From positions 186,001 to 250,000 of the forward strand of contig MBPM02000098.1 of NCBI GenBank assembly GCA_001695595.3: 64,000 nucleotides of DNA, written 5' to 3'. The position numbers were made by a program, and so were the translations under genes. The notes under the pieces were generated by a model. It did not search any database, had not been told where the DNA came from, and saw only the letters and a list, made by a program, of their open reading frames with translations. Each line of letters opens with the position of its first letter. Position 1 is the stretch's first letter. Shown here in pieces: positions 10,713 to 23,025 of the stretch. The stretch comes from Plasmopara viticola (Eukaryota > Oomycota > Peronosporomycetes > Peronosporales > Peronosporaceae).

Positions 10713-13700
10713 AATATGATAAAAGTGATGTACCATGTGTTTCGGCAAAGGTGGATATATGTGTGTGATATAGATGTTCCCTTCATTTATGTATCCATGG
10801 ATGTGTATGCTAAGGAAATTGTATCTGGTCCACAGAAGGCGCACAAATCAGCTTAGGTTAGCAAAAGCTTGACCAATCCAACGTCGCGAAAAAGTCCCAA
10901 TGTTTTGTGCTTCCAATAGACTTCGTAAGAAATCTGAAAGGCCCTTTTCCGACAAAACGCATTCGACCTCGTTAATACAGATGAAGTAAGAATTGATACG
11001 CTCCGTTTGATCAGTATTAATGTGTCTAAATTGTACTTGTGCGACACGCGCGTTGTTGTCTATGTTGATGATAGCTTTTTCATATAATAAATCTCTGCTT
11101 ATGAACTTGTTAAGTTGTCGTAGTCAACTGTTTGGCATACTTCGTGAATTACGGTTGGCTCTAAGGACAGTTTTTTGGTAATCTTCATGACATCGCGGCC
11201 GCTGAAGACATACAATCGTAGCCTGACTGTAATAGTTTTTAGTGTAAATCCAAAAACTAACCACCATCTAGGTAGCCATACTTGACACCAACAACCATGT
11301 CAATAAGCCATAACTTTTTATAATAATGTGATTTTATCAATGACAACCAATGGAATTTGCTAGAGCTTAATGAAGAACACTGTCAGTTAAAGTATTCTCG
11401 GTAGCTAACGGCTGTTGTATTACAAACTACATTCCGCTTGAAAAATTATGATATAAATTCCTAGCACACGAGACTACCTGATAGTGTAGCTTGGAATTGT
11501 GAAGTATATGTTGCTGCTCTACCTCCTACCACATCATCAGTTTCTCATTTTTTTTCGTTCATCCGATGTATTTCCTTTTTACACCCCAGACTCGCCCTAA
11601 TCTTACTCCACCCTACATTCTTTCGTCTCGCTGAGCAGCATGCTCAGCCACTCGACCGGTTGTTTGCGGTATGAGCTCTTGCTTTGCGCACGCTTGATCT
11701 CTTGTTGATGGGTTGTCACACTTAAATATATTGAGATTTGAACGCGTACGCGCGATCAAATACAGTAGATGAACTTGACCCTTGGGGTGGTGGACAATTT
11801 AGCTATCGAAATATGAAGACGACTTGACCGATCGAGCTAAAAATCTTACCATTGCCAGCACTTAGACCCGTTTGTAGACTTTCTAGCGCTACGATAAATC
11901 ACTTGGTAATTAAAAATAATTCGTGACCAGAAGTAGTCTACGTGTGGAATATACACCGTTCTACACACAAAACCGGTAGATCCTCGGTACTCAAGCTCGA
12001 ACAATGATCTTAGTACGCCTTAAACGCTGCGGCGGATCCTCACCCGAAAATAAACTGCTTTCGCTGATAGAGATGTGGTTCATAGACTCCAGCCTTTTAA
12101 GGTATCTTCAGAACCATATTGAGGTGTTCGCTCGTGTGCAACATCAATTTGTGCAGGAGTTGACCGTGCTTGCCGCTCGCACTTTAGCAATTTTGAGAGT
12201 TCTTGGCTGTGATTTGTTTTAACTATACCGCCAACGGAATGAATAAGCCAAAGAAAGCGTAAGCGTGTCCCTATTTACCTCAGCTACAGTAGCGGATGTT
12301 ACTTTGCTTGTCAAAGCTAAAGTTCATTTGGAATACGGACACACGAGCGTATCACTGGCTAAGCTCCTTTTCAAGGGCAATCTGATCATCTCATTTATCG
12401 CTGCGATCGATCATAAGGGTCACAATTTCAGTCGACAGCAAAAGCTTCCTGCCACGATCAGAGAGTGCCAAAATAAGTTTGCCCATATAGAGCATATCAT
12501 GACTATTTTTCGCATATGATTTGCGAAATTGAGAACGTGGAGTACGACATTTTCCCGCGAACTTGTAAACGTCTTCTCTGACAAAATTATGGCGTATCAT
12601 CAGGAAAAGCTGACCGTTTTACTGGTCGCTGTGCGATGGAAACAAAAAGAGAGACTACTGTATTTTAAAGGGGGCTACTGGGCTATTGGCCGAATTAAAG
12701 GCCAAAAAAAGCTCATAAGTGAATTTTCTTTTTCTGGAAACGCGGCTCAAGAGTATAAATACATCCTTCCTTTTGGACAAATTGGCATGAAGCAGCTCTA
12801 CAGGAAGCGTGCATTGCACCTTGGCTCAAAGAACCTGAAAGGTCCCCTAGGATCCAAAAAATTGTTTGTCGAAATAATAAGTAATCGAAATGTCCAGAGA
12901 CTTATCGTCAGGGCAACAGTCACTACCACGATAGCAGTGCAGGAATTCTTAAGTATATTGTTGTGAACAGGAAGGAATAGCATGGTAGGTCCCCGCAATC
13001 GTCAGCAACTTTCTGCGTTCGAAAAAAAACCAAGGGGGGTAACCAATTCACACTTTTGGTCCACTAAGCATTGCAACAGCACCTGCACAAACATCTCTTT
13101 CGGAAAAAAAAATCATGCTGTTTGACGACATGCCTTTTTGTTTAAGCTGTACGTTGGTCTGGATTTGGTGGATAATCACTGTCAAATTTGAATAAGGGAG
13201 TCAAATTTGCCCTCACAGGGATTTGATTCAATCAGCAATATACATTACAGACAACAGCTACCAAACGCACAATCAACGCTTAAACGCTTATTAAAACCGC
13301 TGTTTTGAACCAACACGAGCTTTTGCTAGAACATTTTTGATGAAGTTGTCGTCCATGGCCGCTCTAAGGAAAATCAGTCGGTAGAAAAGGTCAATTTGGA
13401 CTTTTCAAGGAAAAATATTTACCAGCATCAACGGAAACGTTTTTGTGGCAGAAAATCTTTGTAGTGCTTGACCGCTTAATACGTAGTTACGAGGTCTAAG
13501 CAGGCACAAATACGTGAAGGCCGTCTCTCCGGTTAAATTTGAGTGCAGCTTAAGGGATTTTGAGTCCGTTGTCGATTTAGACCTAAAAACTATAAATGAT
13601 GGGAAGATGGTGGTCATTTATCGTGGAACATAATTAGTACAGGTCTGGTAGAATTTATGTGCTTGTTGACACGTCTTCACACTGGCTAGATTGAAAGCTG

Positions 13701-16700
13701 TCGAACATCAGCTGGATGATGGATTTGTCATGCATTCCAGAGTTTGTCTTAATCAAGAGATTTAGGTATACTTTTCTATCACAAGCAAAGTTGACAAAGT
13801 TGGTTTGCTAATTCTTAATAGTGATTAGGCAAATGGTCCGCACTACTGGGGAGTAGAGACGGTAGATCCGGCGCGAGTGAACGACAATAAACCTCTGGAG
13901 ACATGCTCCACTGTCGTCATTTAAGCTTAGAAAAAATACTTTGGGATCGAATCCAAATTGATGGCTCAAAGTTTTTAACTGGGTAGCTTAAAATGTGGAG
14001 ACTCGTGAGACTTGCCAGAGGATGAAAATATCACCTTGCACGTCACCTTTTTTGCAGGTTCTGCCGAGTCTGGTGATTATTGGAAGTTCTAACCCTCTAT
14101 CTTGTCTTCAAGTTTCCAGAGGTTAGCGATTAAGCAATTTTTTCAGTTGATTTAGCCAAGGATCAAACAGCAACACTGTTTATAGGTACAGTACTTAAAC
14201 GCCATGACCTTCCTGGCACGAATATGTCGGATAAAAGCGTTGCTTTTGGCAAGAGATACGAAGTTTACATGCTAGTGTCAACGGATGACCACCTTCAAAT
14301 TAACTGGAGAGAGTTTACTGAGCATCCAAATACACATCAATCAGGATAAGCGTTATGGCGTTAATACTTTGAGCTTATAAGCCACCAAGGTTTGAGTGTT
14401 GTACGCAACATTGTGATCTACTCATTAACGCCTTTGCTCTGAAACTGCCACGAAGCCCAAGAAACCCGCTATTCTTTTAAAACACAAGTGTCTCGAAGAT
14501 TAGGATCAAGCGACGTTTTAGTCTCAGTTCTCTGATGGGAGCCTAATGTTTGTACTAAATCAATTTTGGACATGGCAAAAAGTTGGCTAAACGCGATTGC
14601 GTTTGCCCACGATAAACAGAAATAATTCTTAGGCAAACAAGAGAGGTTTCAATGATATTTTTTTAAATCGAAAAGTCTACCGCCAAAAATCGTATGTTCG
14701 GTAGTTTCTTTTTCTTAGCAAGTCTGAGTCGGCTACACCATTGATCTTACCAAGACGACGCAGACGCATCCTAGGTCGTGTAAACGAGAATTTGATCTTC
14801 GAGATCTTGGGTCTAACGCCAATCCTAAGGAACTCCCAACCCCTCCGGTAGTACTATCGCAGTCGCCTTAAGGTGAAGGTGTCTGTTAATATCGCTGTAG
14901 GCTTTAAATGGCCGATCAAGCCTGGATACAATGCTAAAAAAGTGCTGTACCGGCGCAATTCAAACGTCTTGCGCTGAGAGGCGCGTCGAACGATCAAACT
15001 GTGAATCACATAACCCACAATGCCGAATCGATATATCATTCTCCAAAGGCTTCGAGGGTCCAATGTAGCTCAAAAAGCCGTGCCTTGACGGGCGAACCAG
15101 CTCCAAGAGCAACTTATGCGAGTACACTCGGTCACGCCGCGAAGCTCGTGTTGCCTATAATTGCGCATCTACTTCACTACGCACTCTACATAGAAATGTT
15201 GCTGATCCTGGCATGAGAAAACCTCGCAATCGTTTTGATTAAGAGGTTTACTTACATCCAATGAAGAACTTTCAGCTTGATTATTGTTGGGATAGTGCTG
15301 AAGAGTTCCCATACCGATAGCAGTCCACCCTTGACTTTAAACTTTCTAAAACTCCGAGTGAAATCCTCGAGCTTGGTTTGGCGATATGCTAAATGTACAC
15401 AAAGGACCCTTCGCGGCGCGCGAGGCAAGTAATCGTAGTATTAGGTTCCAATTAAAAAGATCTTTCACTACCTTGTTGGATCAGCCGTCAAAAGAGCAAG
15501 AAAACCCCTCAAGGGACTGCGGCTTGCGTCGAAAAACGAGTTACATGACCGCTCGGTCACTGCTTGTGCGATTACAGCCACTGAAATCGCACCAAAATGC
15601 TTCGAGAGTTGTCATCTTTGCCTTTGCTCTCTTTTATCTCAGGCTTGGAGTTTGGAGACCTTATCAACAAGTTAATCCTAGCATAAGATTTTATGCCCCT
15701 GAAAACCACACGCTTTTGACTGATGATGCTCGCATGACCGGTGAGGCTAATGTCAGGTCTAACATCTTATAGGCGTTTTTTCGGGCGATGACGTTGTTTT
15801 AGTAGTGTTGCCACTAGAAAAGAAAGATGCGTCTGGCTCTTTGTCCAACGCTTTTTTGCAGTCGTAAGTGTTAAAGAGCCAGATGGGTGTTCGCCAAGGT
15901 TTTGCCCAAAGGAGGAGGTGTCTGGGTGGGATAGAGCGGTAGTAGTGTGATACTCTAGGTGTTGAGGCATTTTTAAGTCTTTGTTGCCTGACCGGCATTC
16001 CAGAGGGCAAAAAAATTAAATAATGACAGCTACAGCACAAGCTGCACTAGTGTTATAGGCGCAGCCTTTAAAAATTTGACCTAAGTTTCAAGAAGTCTTT
16101 ATTGACAGGTAATTCCTTGTGCACCTAACAGTGCTCGTACCATTAGGAAAAATAAGATACCTGAACAGATATAGTCTCTGCACTTGATATACAGATTGAT
16201 AGATAGGATAAACATTTTTTTCAAATTTTAATTTATGGCTCACGTCGACGGAGAATAGAGAACGATGGTTGAACAAATCTTATGTGTTTCTGCACACCTC
16301 CTCTGTGCAAGGTGCTGTGTGGGCCTACTTACTAAAAGGGATATAACGCATTCAATTTGCTAAATTTTGCTGCTTAATAAATAACGATTTTGTTTCATGT
16401 CTTTTTCCTGACGATAGCCCAGTCATTTTAAGTGTCAGTGAGCGTCAAGCACGTGGTCGCTTTCAAATTTTGTCACTTGTTTGTACAAGAAGTAAGATTG
16501 CTTCCCTGATGGAATCAAATATGTAACTACGGTCTAGAGTGTAGTACATGTTTCAAGTGTTGCATTTCCACAAATTGAAGATGCTGGCGAATGATGAATG
16601 AGAACATTTGAAGAAAGTTTGCGATGAACTCTTTTCGTGGGGTACTTGCTAGCTCATTAATAGATGGTGATCATCAAAACAACAAAAGCTTTAGCTTTGT

Positions 16701-16993
16701 AAGAGGCTTTTCTAGTAGGTATCCTATTGCCATCTTCGCTTCTTTCCCCATAGGCAACAAAATACGGTTGAAGGTGGCCTCTGACATAAGGCCAACTTTT
16801 TTGGCAAAATTGCGTTCAGCCGTGGGTAGTTTAAATGACGAGACTAAGCTGCAAATACATATACTTAAGCAATTTTCACGATACACGCACGCATATAGTG
16901 TTTAAATTATTGGGCTCATATAGTGATAAGCACCGTAATTTTAGTACGGCAGAACGAATTTTTTTTAGAATGTAATATAGAATTATTAGATAC
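10713..16993. other. AT-rich gene-free region
   Basis: Over 6 kb without a supportable gene. The longest open frames (12529-12966, 145 codons from a TTG; 15386-15772, 128 codons; 16624-16905, 93 codons from ATG) show no family motif, signal peptide or splice structure that I recognise. The base composition and scattered stops fit old, heavily mutated transposon remains, but no specific element can be named. Confidence 0.5.
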
Positions 16994-17007
16994 ATATCAA
17001 GTACCTT

Positions 17008-17335
17008 TTCGGAAAAGGTTGGGGTGACGCCCTCCTTCCAAGCGCGAGGGCTAAATGCTCGCGCGCTTCGGGCAGGTACTCTCGGGCATCTGCAGGTCTC
17101 TAACGAGTCTCACTCTCGACGCGACGGTCTCCAGCACTAGGGCGCCACCTGGGCTCTTACCAAGTCAGAATCACACAAAATAATGGAAGACCCTCACGGC
17201 CTCGGTGCTGGCTGCACTGCCCGCCGAACGAGACCCGACGTATGCGGACACCACTTTATGCCGTGGACTAGCCATAGAGCCTAGCACGTGCATAACTTGG
17301 CAACGCGATAACGTAATACAATACAATACAATACA
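17008..17335 (+). mobile_element. SINE-like short retroelement, copy 3
   Basis: Sense strand is plus: it starts TTTCGGAAAAGGTTGGGG and ends in AATACAATACAATACAAT. The 14-bp direct repeat ATATCAAGTACCTT is at 16994-17007 and 17336-17349. It belongs to the short subfamily (CCATAGAGCC, no insert). It lies about 125 bp upstream of the start codon of the mucin-like gene, so it sits in that gene's promoter or 5' UTR. Confidence 0.8.
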
Positions 17336-17461
17336 ATATCAAGTACCTTCCATTGATCCAAGCGTTACAGAAGCTTTTTTTGCTTTTCATATATGCGACC
17401 CTTCGCAGGAAGATCGCGATCCAGTTGACATTTTCATTTGTGCTCAAAGTGAAGTTTTGAC

Positions 17462-20275
17462 ATGAAACGGTGGTTAGCCACAGCAGTACCGCTGCTGGTC
17501 TATAGATTAGTAGATGCTGAAAGCTATATCGCTGATCCATCGAGAAGGACATTTGCGGCTGAACACCGCAATTCAGCGCTAAATGGAGACCACAAGACGC
17601 TCGAGAGGTCGATAAATAATACGGCTCAGGAGCTTTTTAAAGCCACGACATCAGATACGGCAAATTCTTCGAATGCTGAGGACAACTTCAAGGGCTTAAG
17701 TGCGCCGGTCAGCGCGACGTTTAAAGGAAACATGTCGGCAGTTACGGTGCCTTGCGAGGCTGCTACTTCAACGTCGTCACAACCTCACAGCGTGACTAAT
17801 CGTCACACAGCTATAAAAAGCCGCAACTCGACAGAGTTGAGCATTGTTAATAGGAACGAGACGCAGCAGCACGTTTCGTCTTTACAAGATCGAACGTTGT
17901 TCAATAGTGCTAAAGATGCTGGCATCTCATCGCACCGCGCATCTATTGGTCGTGGAAATGCTGCCCCGGATGTTGTTCCAGTCGAGGTCAAGCCGTTGCT
18001 AAATTTGCCATCGGTGGATTTATCAAGTCCCGATAGCAAGAAAGCAGATTTGTTGACGCCAGAAGAAAAAATAGGAATTGCTCATCCTGTATCGAAGGAA
18101 GAAAAACTTGAAGATGGATCAGCGGTGGGCGTATGGCTTGAAAGCTGGAGCTCTACACCATTGATGAAAGAGTCTATACCAGAAGGGGAGCATCAAGAAC
18201 CTTCCAACAAGAAGCAATTTAGAAATGGGGGTTTGGAGCGAACATTGCTTTGGAATGAAGGCAAGCTTTCGTCCCGTAAAAACTCCATAGAAGACAATTT
18301 CGTGCCCATTGAAAGGTCCAACTATCTGCCGAATAAAGTCTTGAATGAGGAAGCCACATCACCTGCTAAAAGCCTGATCGCAAAGTCTAAGCTTGAACAA
18401 GTCAATGAAGATCGTGAGAAGGTTATTGATCAAATGGTTGAAGGCACGGCTAAGGAGGATGAGGCGATTACAATTGTAGATGAGACTGTACGATGGAGCC
18501 AAGATGATTGTTATCCTTGTGATGTACCCACACAACCGCCAACAATTGCTCCGCTTTACTCTCACCAAGACGACAATCCCAGCTCCACAATGCCTCAGCA
18601 TGAACATTGTACGAAACAGATTGGAGACTATGCGGAGAGTAATGATTGTATCCCAGAAACTACAAAGCCACCAACGCCAGCTCCGACGCCAGTGCCAACA
18701 GACAAGACCTGCACCGATGTCTCTGTCGAAGGTGACGCAACGTACTGCATTCAAGGCCCCATCTGCAGTGGCTCAGATACCAATCCTGCCGGTTCCTTGT
18801 GTCCCATCAAGGGAGACGTCGCCGTGAAAGATTGCAGCAACGACACATTGCGAAGCTACGTTAGCACTGGAAAATGTGTGGCACCAGTCAATGCCACCTG
18901 TTCAAAACTGAAAACTGGCGCCTGGGGATGCAAATTTAATGAAGGAAACAAAACGACGCCCAACCCCACGGGGTCTCCAACACCAACTCCGACTCAAGTG
19001 CCAACAGACAAGACCTGCACCGATATCTCTGTCGAAGGTGACGCAACGTACTGCATTCAAGGCCCCATCTGCAGTGGCTCAGATACCAATCCTGCCGGTT
19101 CCTTGTGTCCCATCAAGGGAGACGTCGCCGTGAAAGATTGCAGCAACGACACATTGCGAAGCTATGTTAGCACTGGAAAATGTGTGGCACCAGTCAATGC
19201 CACCTGTTCAAAACTGAAAACTGGCGCCTGGGGATGCAAATTTAATGAAGGAAACAAAACGACGCCCAACCCCACGGGGTCTCCAACACCAACTCCGACT
19301 CAAGTGCCAACTGACAAGACCTGCACCGATGTCTCTGTCGAAGGTGACGCAACGTACTGCATTCAAGGCCCCATATGCAGTGGCTCAGATACCAATCCTG
19401 CTGGTTCCTTGTGTCCCATCAAGGGAGACGTCGCCGTGAAAGATTGCAGCAACGACACATTACGAAGCTATATCAGCACCGGAAAATGTGTGGCACCAGT
19501 CAATGCCACCTGCTCACAATTGAAAAGTGGCGCACAAGGATGTGTGTTTGACGAGAAAGACACAACAAATCGCACTACTTTGCCGACCCCGACGCAAACT
19601 GACATTCCTACCCCAGCGCCGTCCAACCCTAGCTATGAGACAAATGAGCCCACACCATCTCCACTCCAGCCAAATGAGGTTACCCCGGCCCCGACGAAAA
19701 ACTACTACGATGAACCAGCTCCTACCCCAGCGCCGTCCAACCCTAGCTACGAGACAAATGAGCCCACACCATCTCCACTCCAGCCAAATGAGGTTACCCC
19801 GGCCCCGACGAAAAACTACTACGATGAACCAGCTCCGACCCCAGCGGCATCATTCCCTGAGGGTGGTGCGTATCCGACGGAAAACAAGGTTACACCGTCC
19901 TCTACTACGAAGCCATCCACTTCCAAGGCACCCACAAGTGCTTCCGTAAGTAATAAACCTACCGAAGCACCAATGGTGACGCCATTGAACACGACGGAGG
20001 ATACAGAACAGACAAAAACGAGTACTTCCGGAGCGAATGTCAACGTTTCTCAAGTCTCAACTTCTAAGGGTACTCCTGCAAACAAGAGTTCTGATACTTT
20101 AAGCGGTGGAGCCATCGCTGGGATTGTCACTGCGTGTATCTTATTCGTGGTAATCGTTGTCGGCACGGTACTATTTAAGCAGAGATCGATCGCCCGCCAG
20201 CGTGAGGAGGATATATTTGCAGATTTAAGCGCCCCCGGTGGTCGTCCTCTCGAGACTGATTATGCAGCCATGTAA
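17462..20275 (+). CDS. Secreted mucin-like transmembrane protein with three Cys-rich repeats
   Basis: A single-exon 937-aa protein, probably displayed at the cell surface. Residues 1-20 form a signal peptide (MKRWLATAVPLLVYRLVDAE). Residues 21 to about 400 are low-complexity, Ser/Thr/Asn-rich with many N-glycosylation sequons. From residue 414 three copies of a 102-aa unit follow, each with eight Cys (CTD.SVEGDATYC, GPIC, LCPIKGD, KDC, GKCVAP, NATC, GAWGC) and a Pro/Thr linker; the third copy diverges at its end. Then come two copies of a 38-aa Pro-rich unit (NPSYETNEPTPSPLQPNE), a Ser/Thr stalk, a transmembrane helix at about 883-905 (GAIAGIVTACILFVVIVVG) and a 32-residue cytosolic tail. Similar mucin-like proteins are common in oomycetes, where wall or adhesion roles are proposed. 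No enzyme domain is visible, so function is inference. Confidence 0.85.
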   Translation: MKRWLATAVPLLVYRLVDAESYIADPSRRTFAAEHRNSALNGDHKTLERSINNTAQELFKATTSDTANSSNAEDNFKGLSAPVSATFKGNMSAVTVPCEAATSTSSQPHSVTNRHTAIKSRNSTELSIVNRNETQQHVSSLQDRTLFNSAKDAGISSHRASIGRGNAAPDVVPVEVKPLLNLPSVDLSSPDSKKADLLTPEEKIGIAHPVSKEEKLEDGSAVGVWLESWSSTPLMKESIPEGEHQEPSNKKQFRNGGLERTLLWNEGKLSSRKNSIEDNFVPIERSNYLPNKVLNEEATSPAKSLIAKSKLEQVNEDREKVIDQMVEGTAKEDEAITIVDETVRWSQDDCYPCDVPTQPPTIAPLYSHQDDNPSSTMPQHEHCTKQIGDYAESNDCIPETTKPPTPAPTPVPTDKTCTDVSVEGDATYCIQGPICSGSDTNPAGSLCPIKGDVAVKDCSNDTLRSYVSTGKCVAPVNATCSKLKTGAWGCKFNEGNKTTPNPTGSPTPTPTQVPTDKTCTDISVEGDATYCIQGPICSGSDTNPAGSLCPIKGDVAVKDCSNDTLRSYVSTGKCVAPVNATCSKLKTGAWGCKFNEGNKTTPNPTGSPTPTPTQVPTDKTCTDVSVEGDATYCIQGPICSGSDTNPAGSLCPIKGDVAVKDCSNDTLRSYISTGKCVAPVNATCSQLKSGAQGCVFDEKDTTNRTTLPTPTQTDIPTPAPSNPSYETNEPTPSPLQPNEVTPAPTKNYYDEPAPTPAPSNPSYETNEPTPSPLQPNEVTPAPTKNYYDEPAPTPAASFPEGGAYPTENKVTPSSTTKPSTSKAPTSASVSNKPTEAPMVTPLNTTEDTEQTKTSTSGANVNVSQVSTSKGTPANKSSDTLSGGAIAGIVTACILFVVIVVGTVLFKQRSIARQREEDIFADLSAPGGRPLETDYAAM
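18701..19606 (+). repeat. 306-bp coding tandem repeat, 3 units
   Basis: Units begin at 18701, 19007 and 19313, exactly 306 bp apart and in frame with the mucin-like gene. Units 1 and 2 differ by only a few bases (for example GAT/ATC giving Val/Ile after CTD, and TAC/TAT). Unit 3 carries more changes after the NATC motif. Such near-identity points to recent unequal exchange or gene conversion. Confidence 0.9.
19607..19834 (+). repeat. 114-bp coding tandem repeat, 2 units plus a stub
   Basis: Two 114-bp units (starts 19607 and 19721), almost identical, encode a 38-aa Pro-rich segment ending in KNYYDEPA. A third begins at 19835 (CCGACCCCAGC) but diverges after a few codons. Confidence 0.88.
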
Positions 20276-20327
20276 ATAAAATGCATTTTTATAAATTCTC
20301 TTTTAAAAATGCAAAATAGGATTATGC

Positions 20328-21733
20328 TCACACTTCGTCGCTGTTGTTATTGCTTAATCGCGACTTTAAAAGTCTTTTATTCGCAACCGGTGCGCGAGAT
20401 TTTGTCATGTTTTTGCAACGAATCGGGTGTTCGGTTGCAGAAACAACATTTTTGACAAAAGAAATCTTCATCGTGCCTTTAGACGTTGATGGTTGACTAG
20501 AAATGGATCCCGATGTCTGCTGCTTCAGCAAAAATTCCATAGTGACCCCGCGAGCTTTCAGGGCCTCCTCTAAATGCTTCAACTGCACTTGAGCTTGTGC
20601 AAGGTCACGTTCCGCCCTCTCGGCTCGAGCTTCGACCGCATCAGCTGCATCTTCTGCAAGCTGCCGAAGACGCGTTTCCTGCTCTTGCGCCTCTCGCGTA
20701 ATGATTTCAGCTTTCTCTGCCTCGCAAGTAGCAGTCTCAGCCGCAGACAACTTGTGCTTCAGCTGCTGTATCTCGGTTTCCAATTCTTCCAAACAATGTG
20801 TCTTGTGTAATAGTTTGGTCTGGTAAGACGTGTTGACATCAACAAGCTTGTGCTCGAGCTCTTCAAGTCTTGTCTGTAATTGTTTCTTCTCGTCCAAAAG
20901 CTCCACAATCTTTGCGGCGTTCTGACTCAATTTCTGCTTGCTCGCTTCTTCCTCGCGCAAAAAAGCCTGCTCGCGTTGCTCCAACTTCTTTTCCCAAGCC
21001 TCAGCAACACCAGCCCGTTTCTCTTTCGCGTGCTCAAGCTGTTTTTTCAATTGTGGCAACAACGCCAACTGACTTTGCAACGTCTTCGCGCAGCGGGCCA
21101 GTTGCTCGTTCTCCTGAAGTGCTCGCTGAGCCTCCTCTTTCTTTTCTTTCAGCATTTTCTGACACTTGCGCTTGGTTTCATCGATAGCAATTTTTGATTT
21201 CTTCAGCTCATCACTTAACTTTGTCATCCCGCGATTCGCCTCCTCCAGATCTCTTGATTCTGAGGATTTAAGATCTAAAATTTGTTGCTGCATCGCGTTA
21301 TTGCCAGTCTCCAGGTCGGCATTTCTTGCCACGAGATCTTCAATTTGTTGCTTAAGCTTTAGCACTACAGCCTTGTAGCGGCCTTGCTCGCCAATATCAC
21401 TTTCCGTATTTAATCCAGCACCGCCTCCTCTGGTACCCTCTTTGCCACCGCTTGCATCCGAATATCCGCTCTTCCGGGCGGCTAAAATCAGTTCGTCTTT
21501 CTCGTGTCGCAGCATTACAAGCTCTTTTTTCAATTCCCGAGCCTCTAGTACTGCACGCTTCATCGTACTTTCCACGGCTTTGCGAGCCTCAATCTCTGAA
21601 CGCAGTCGGCATTTCACAAGGCGCTAGGAGTAAACACGATCAGTACGATACTAAAACCATGCAGTACGATAACCAAGGCCTGTCAAAGTACCTCAACATT
21701 CTCATCTTGCAGGTTTTTCGCGTTCATTGACAT
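20328..21733 (-). CDS. Long coiled-coil protein, 2 exons
   Basis: Exon 1 (21733-21692, MSMNAKNLQDENVE) joins exon 2 (21623-20328) across a 68-nt GT-AG intron, giving 445 aa. From about residue 15 to 370 the protein is a nearly unbroken charged heptad pattern rich in Glu, Lys, Gln, Leu and Ala, i.e. a coiled coil. It is interrupted by a Gly-rich loop (SGGKEGTRGGGAG) near residue 70. The last 60 residues are basic and Ser-rich. No motor, kinase or zinc-finger motif is seen, so the role (scaffold, flagellar or cytoskeletal) cannot be fixed. Its stop lies 52 bp from the stop of the convergent mucin-like gene. Exon 1 is supported by in-frame joining, an ATG and good splice sites. Confidence 0.8.
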
Positions 21734-22678
21734 GCTTGTTACTTGGCCGTGCCAAGCAAGACTGCCTGGTTAAATTAGTTTTATATTCGCGTAGCTTAAG
21801 TTGTAAGTTTAGCCTTGAAAAGTTCTGTCCTGAACGTCTGAAAATAGCCGGCTAAAATGAAGTTCGACTGCGTCGACGGATCTACCACTGGGAGTCGCGT
21901 TATCAAGGCATTTAAAGGAGGACTGTTGGATAATAGACTGCCGTTCGTGTAGCTAAATTCAAGTGTGGCTAAAGCGAGGTCAACACGCTGAGGTCAGAAG
22001 TGGTTTTGTCAGGCTGTGGTGTTGTTGTACTTAACCGTTGCGGTGCAGGCAAGATGGAGTACAAAGGAAGAAAATTGTTGTCTAAGAACACACGCTACTA
22101 TCGCGTTATATGATGCAAGGCAAAGACTCTACTTAGAGAGGTCAAGGTAAATAGCCCTACCTAATTATATAAAGAACGTTGTTTAGAAACGGAACTTGAG
22201 GAACGTAGGACGCCGCTTGAAAACGAGGGACGTCTATTTTTGTTGTCGTGGTCCTCATCTTTGCTTTAACAACTATCTCTGCTTTGATATTGGGTTGAGC
22301 TATCTCTAAAGCAAGTTGTACATTGGCCGTGATGTTGCGATCGTTGAGGGCTAACAATGCTTCAGCCTTTGAATGGAGGGCACTTAAAAATTTAGCAGTA
22401 CAGGAGTCGTGCTTCAACAGCGTCGTGCAGCCATTCTTTTATATTGTTTACTCGAGTTTAAGACAGTCAGTCTACCCCATTTCAGTGAAAAGCAGCATTT
22501 TGAACGAGGGTTCAGTCAAGGCGAGTCAATGACGACGAAGAAGAGACCGATAGCAACCTGTCCATCTCATTTTTCGGACATAAGAAGCATAATACATGTA
22601 GAGCCAAAATGCGTTGTATAAGAAGTAATTAAAAAGGTAAAATACAATGTCATACTTTAGCTATAAAATAGAAGGCAT
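21734..22678. other. Gene-free spacer
   Basis: This is the upstream region of the coiled-coil gene. A minus-strand frame at 22157-22417 (86 codons, Ala/Ile/Lys-rich) has no recognisable motif and is not called as a gene. Confidence 0.4.
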
Positions 22679-22689
22679 AATCGAAAGTT

Positions 22690-23014
22690 TTTTCGGAAAA
22701 GGTTGGGGTGACGCCCTCCTTCCAAGCGCGGGGGCTAATTGCTCGCGCGCTTCGGGCAGGTGCTCTCGGGCATCTGCAGGTCTCTAACGAGTCTCACTCT
22801 CGACGCGACGGTCTCCAGCACCAGAGCGCCACCTGGGCTCTTACCAAGTCAGAAGTACACAAAATAATGGAAGACTCTCACGGCCTCGGTGCTGGCTGCA
22901 CCGCCCGCCGAACGAGACTCGACGTATGCGGACACCACTCTATGCCGTGGACTAGCCATAGAGCCTAGCACGTGCATAACTTGGCAACGCGATAACGTAA
23001 TACAATACAATACA
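22690..23014 (+). mobile_element. SINE-like short retroelement, copy 4
   Basis: Sense strand is plus. The 11-bp direct repeat AATCGAAAGTT lies at 22679-22689 and 23015-23025. Short subfamily (CCATAGAGCC). The sense frame stays open for 86 codons until the subfamily deletion shifts it. The tail is a short AATACAATACAA. Confidence 0.8.
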
Positions 23015-23025
23015 AATCGAAAGTT

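Noticed and set aside
15386..15772. 128-codon ORF as a gene
   Set aside because: No motif, odd composition and a decayed AT-rich setting; likely chance.
18480..19439. Arg/Pro/Thr-rich plus-strand ORFs repeated three times
   Set aside because: Out-of-frame shadows of the 306-bp coding repeats.
20574..21627. Several Leu/Ser/Phe-rich plus-strand ORFs
   Set aside because: They are antisense shadows of the Glu/Lys/Gln-rich coiled-coil gene.
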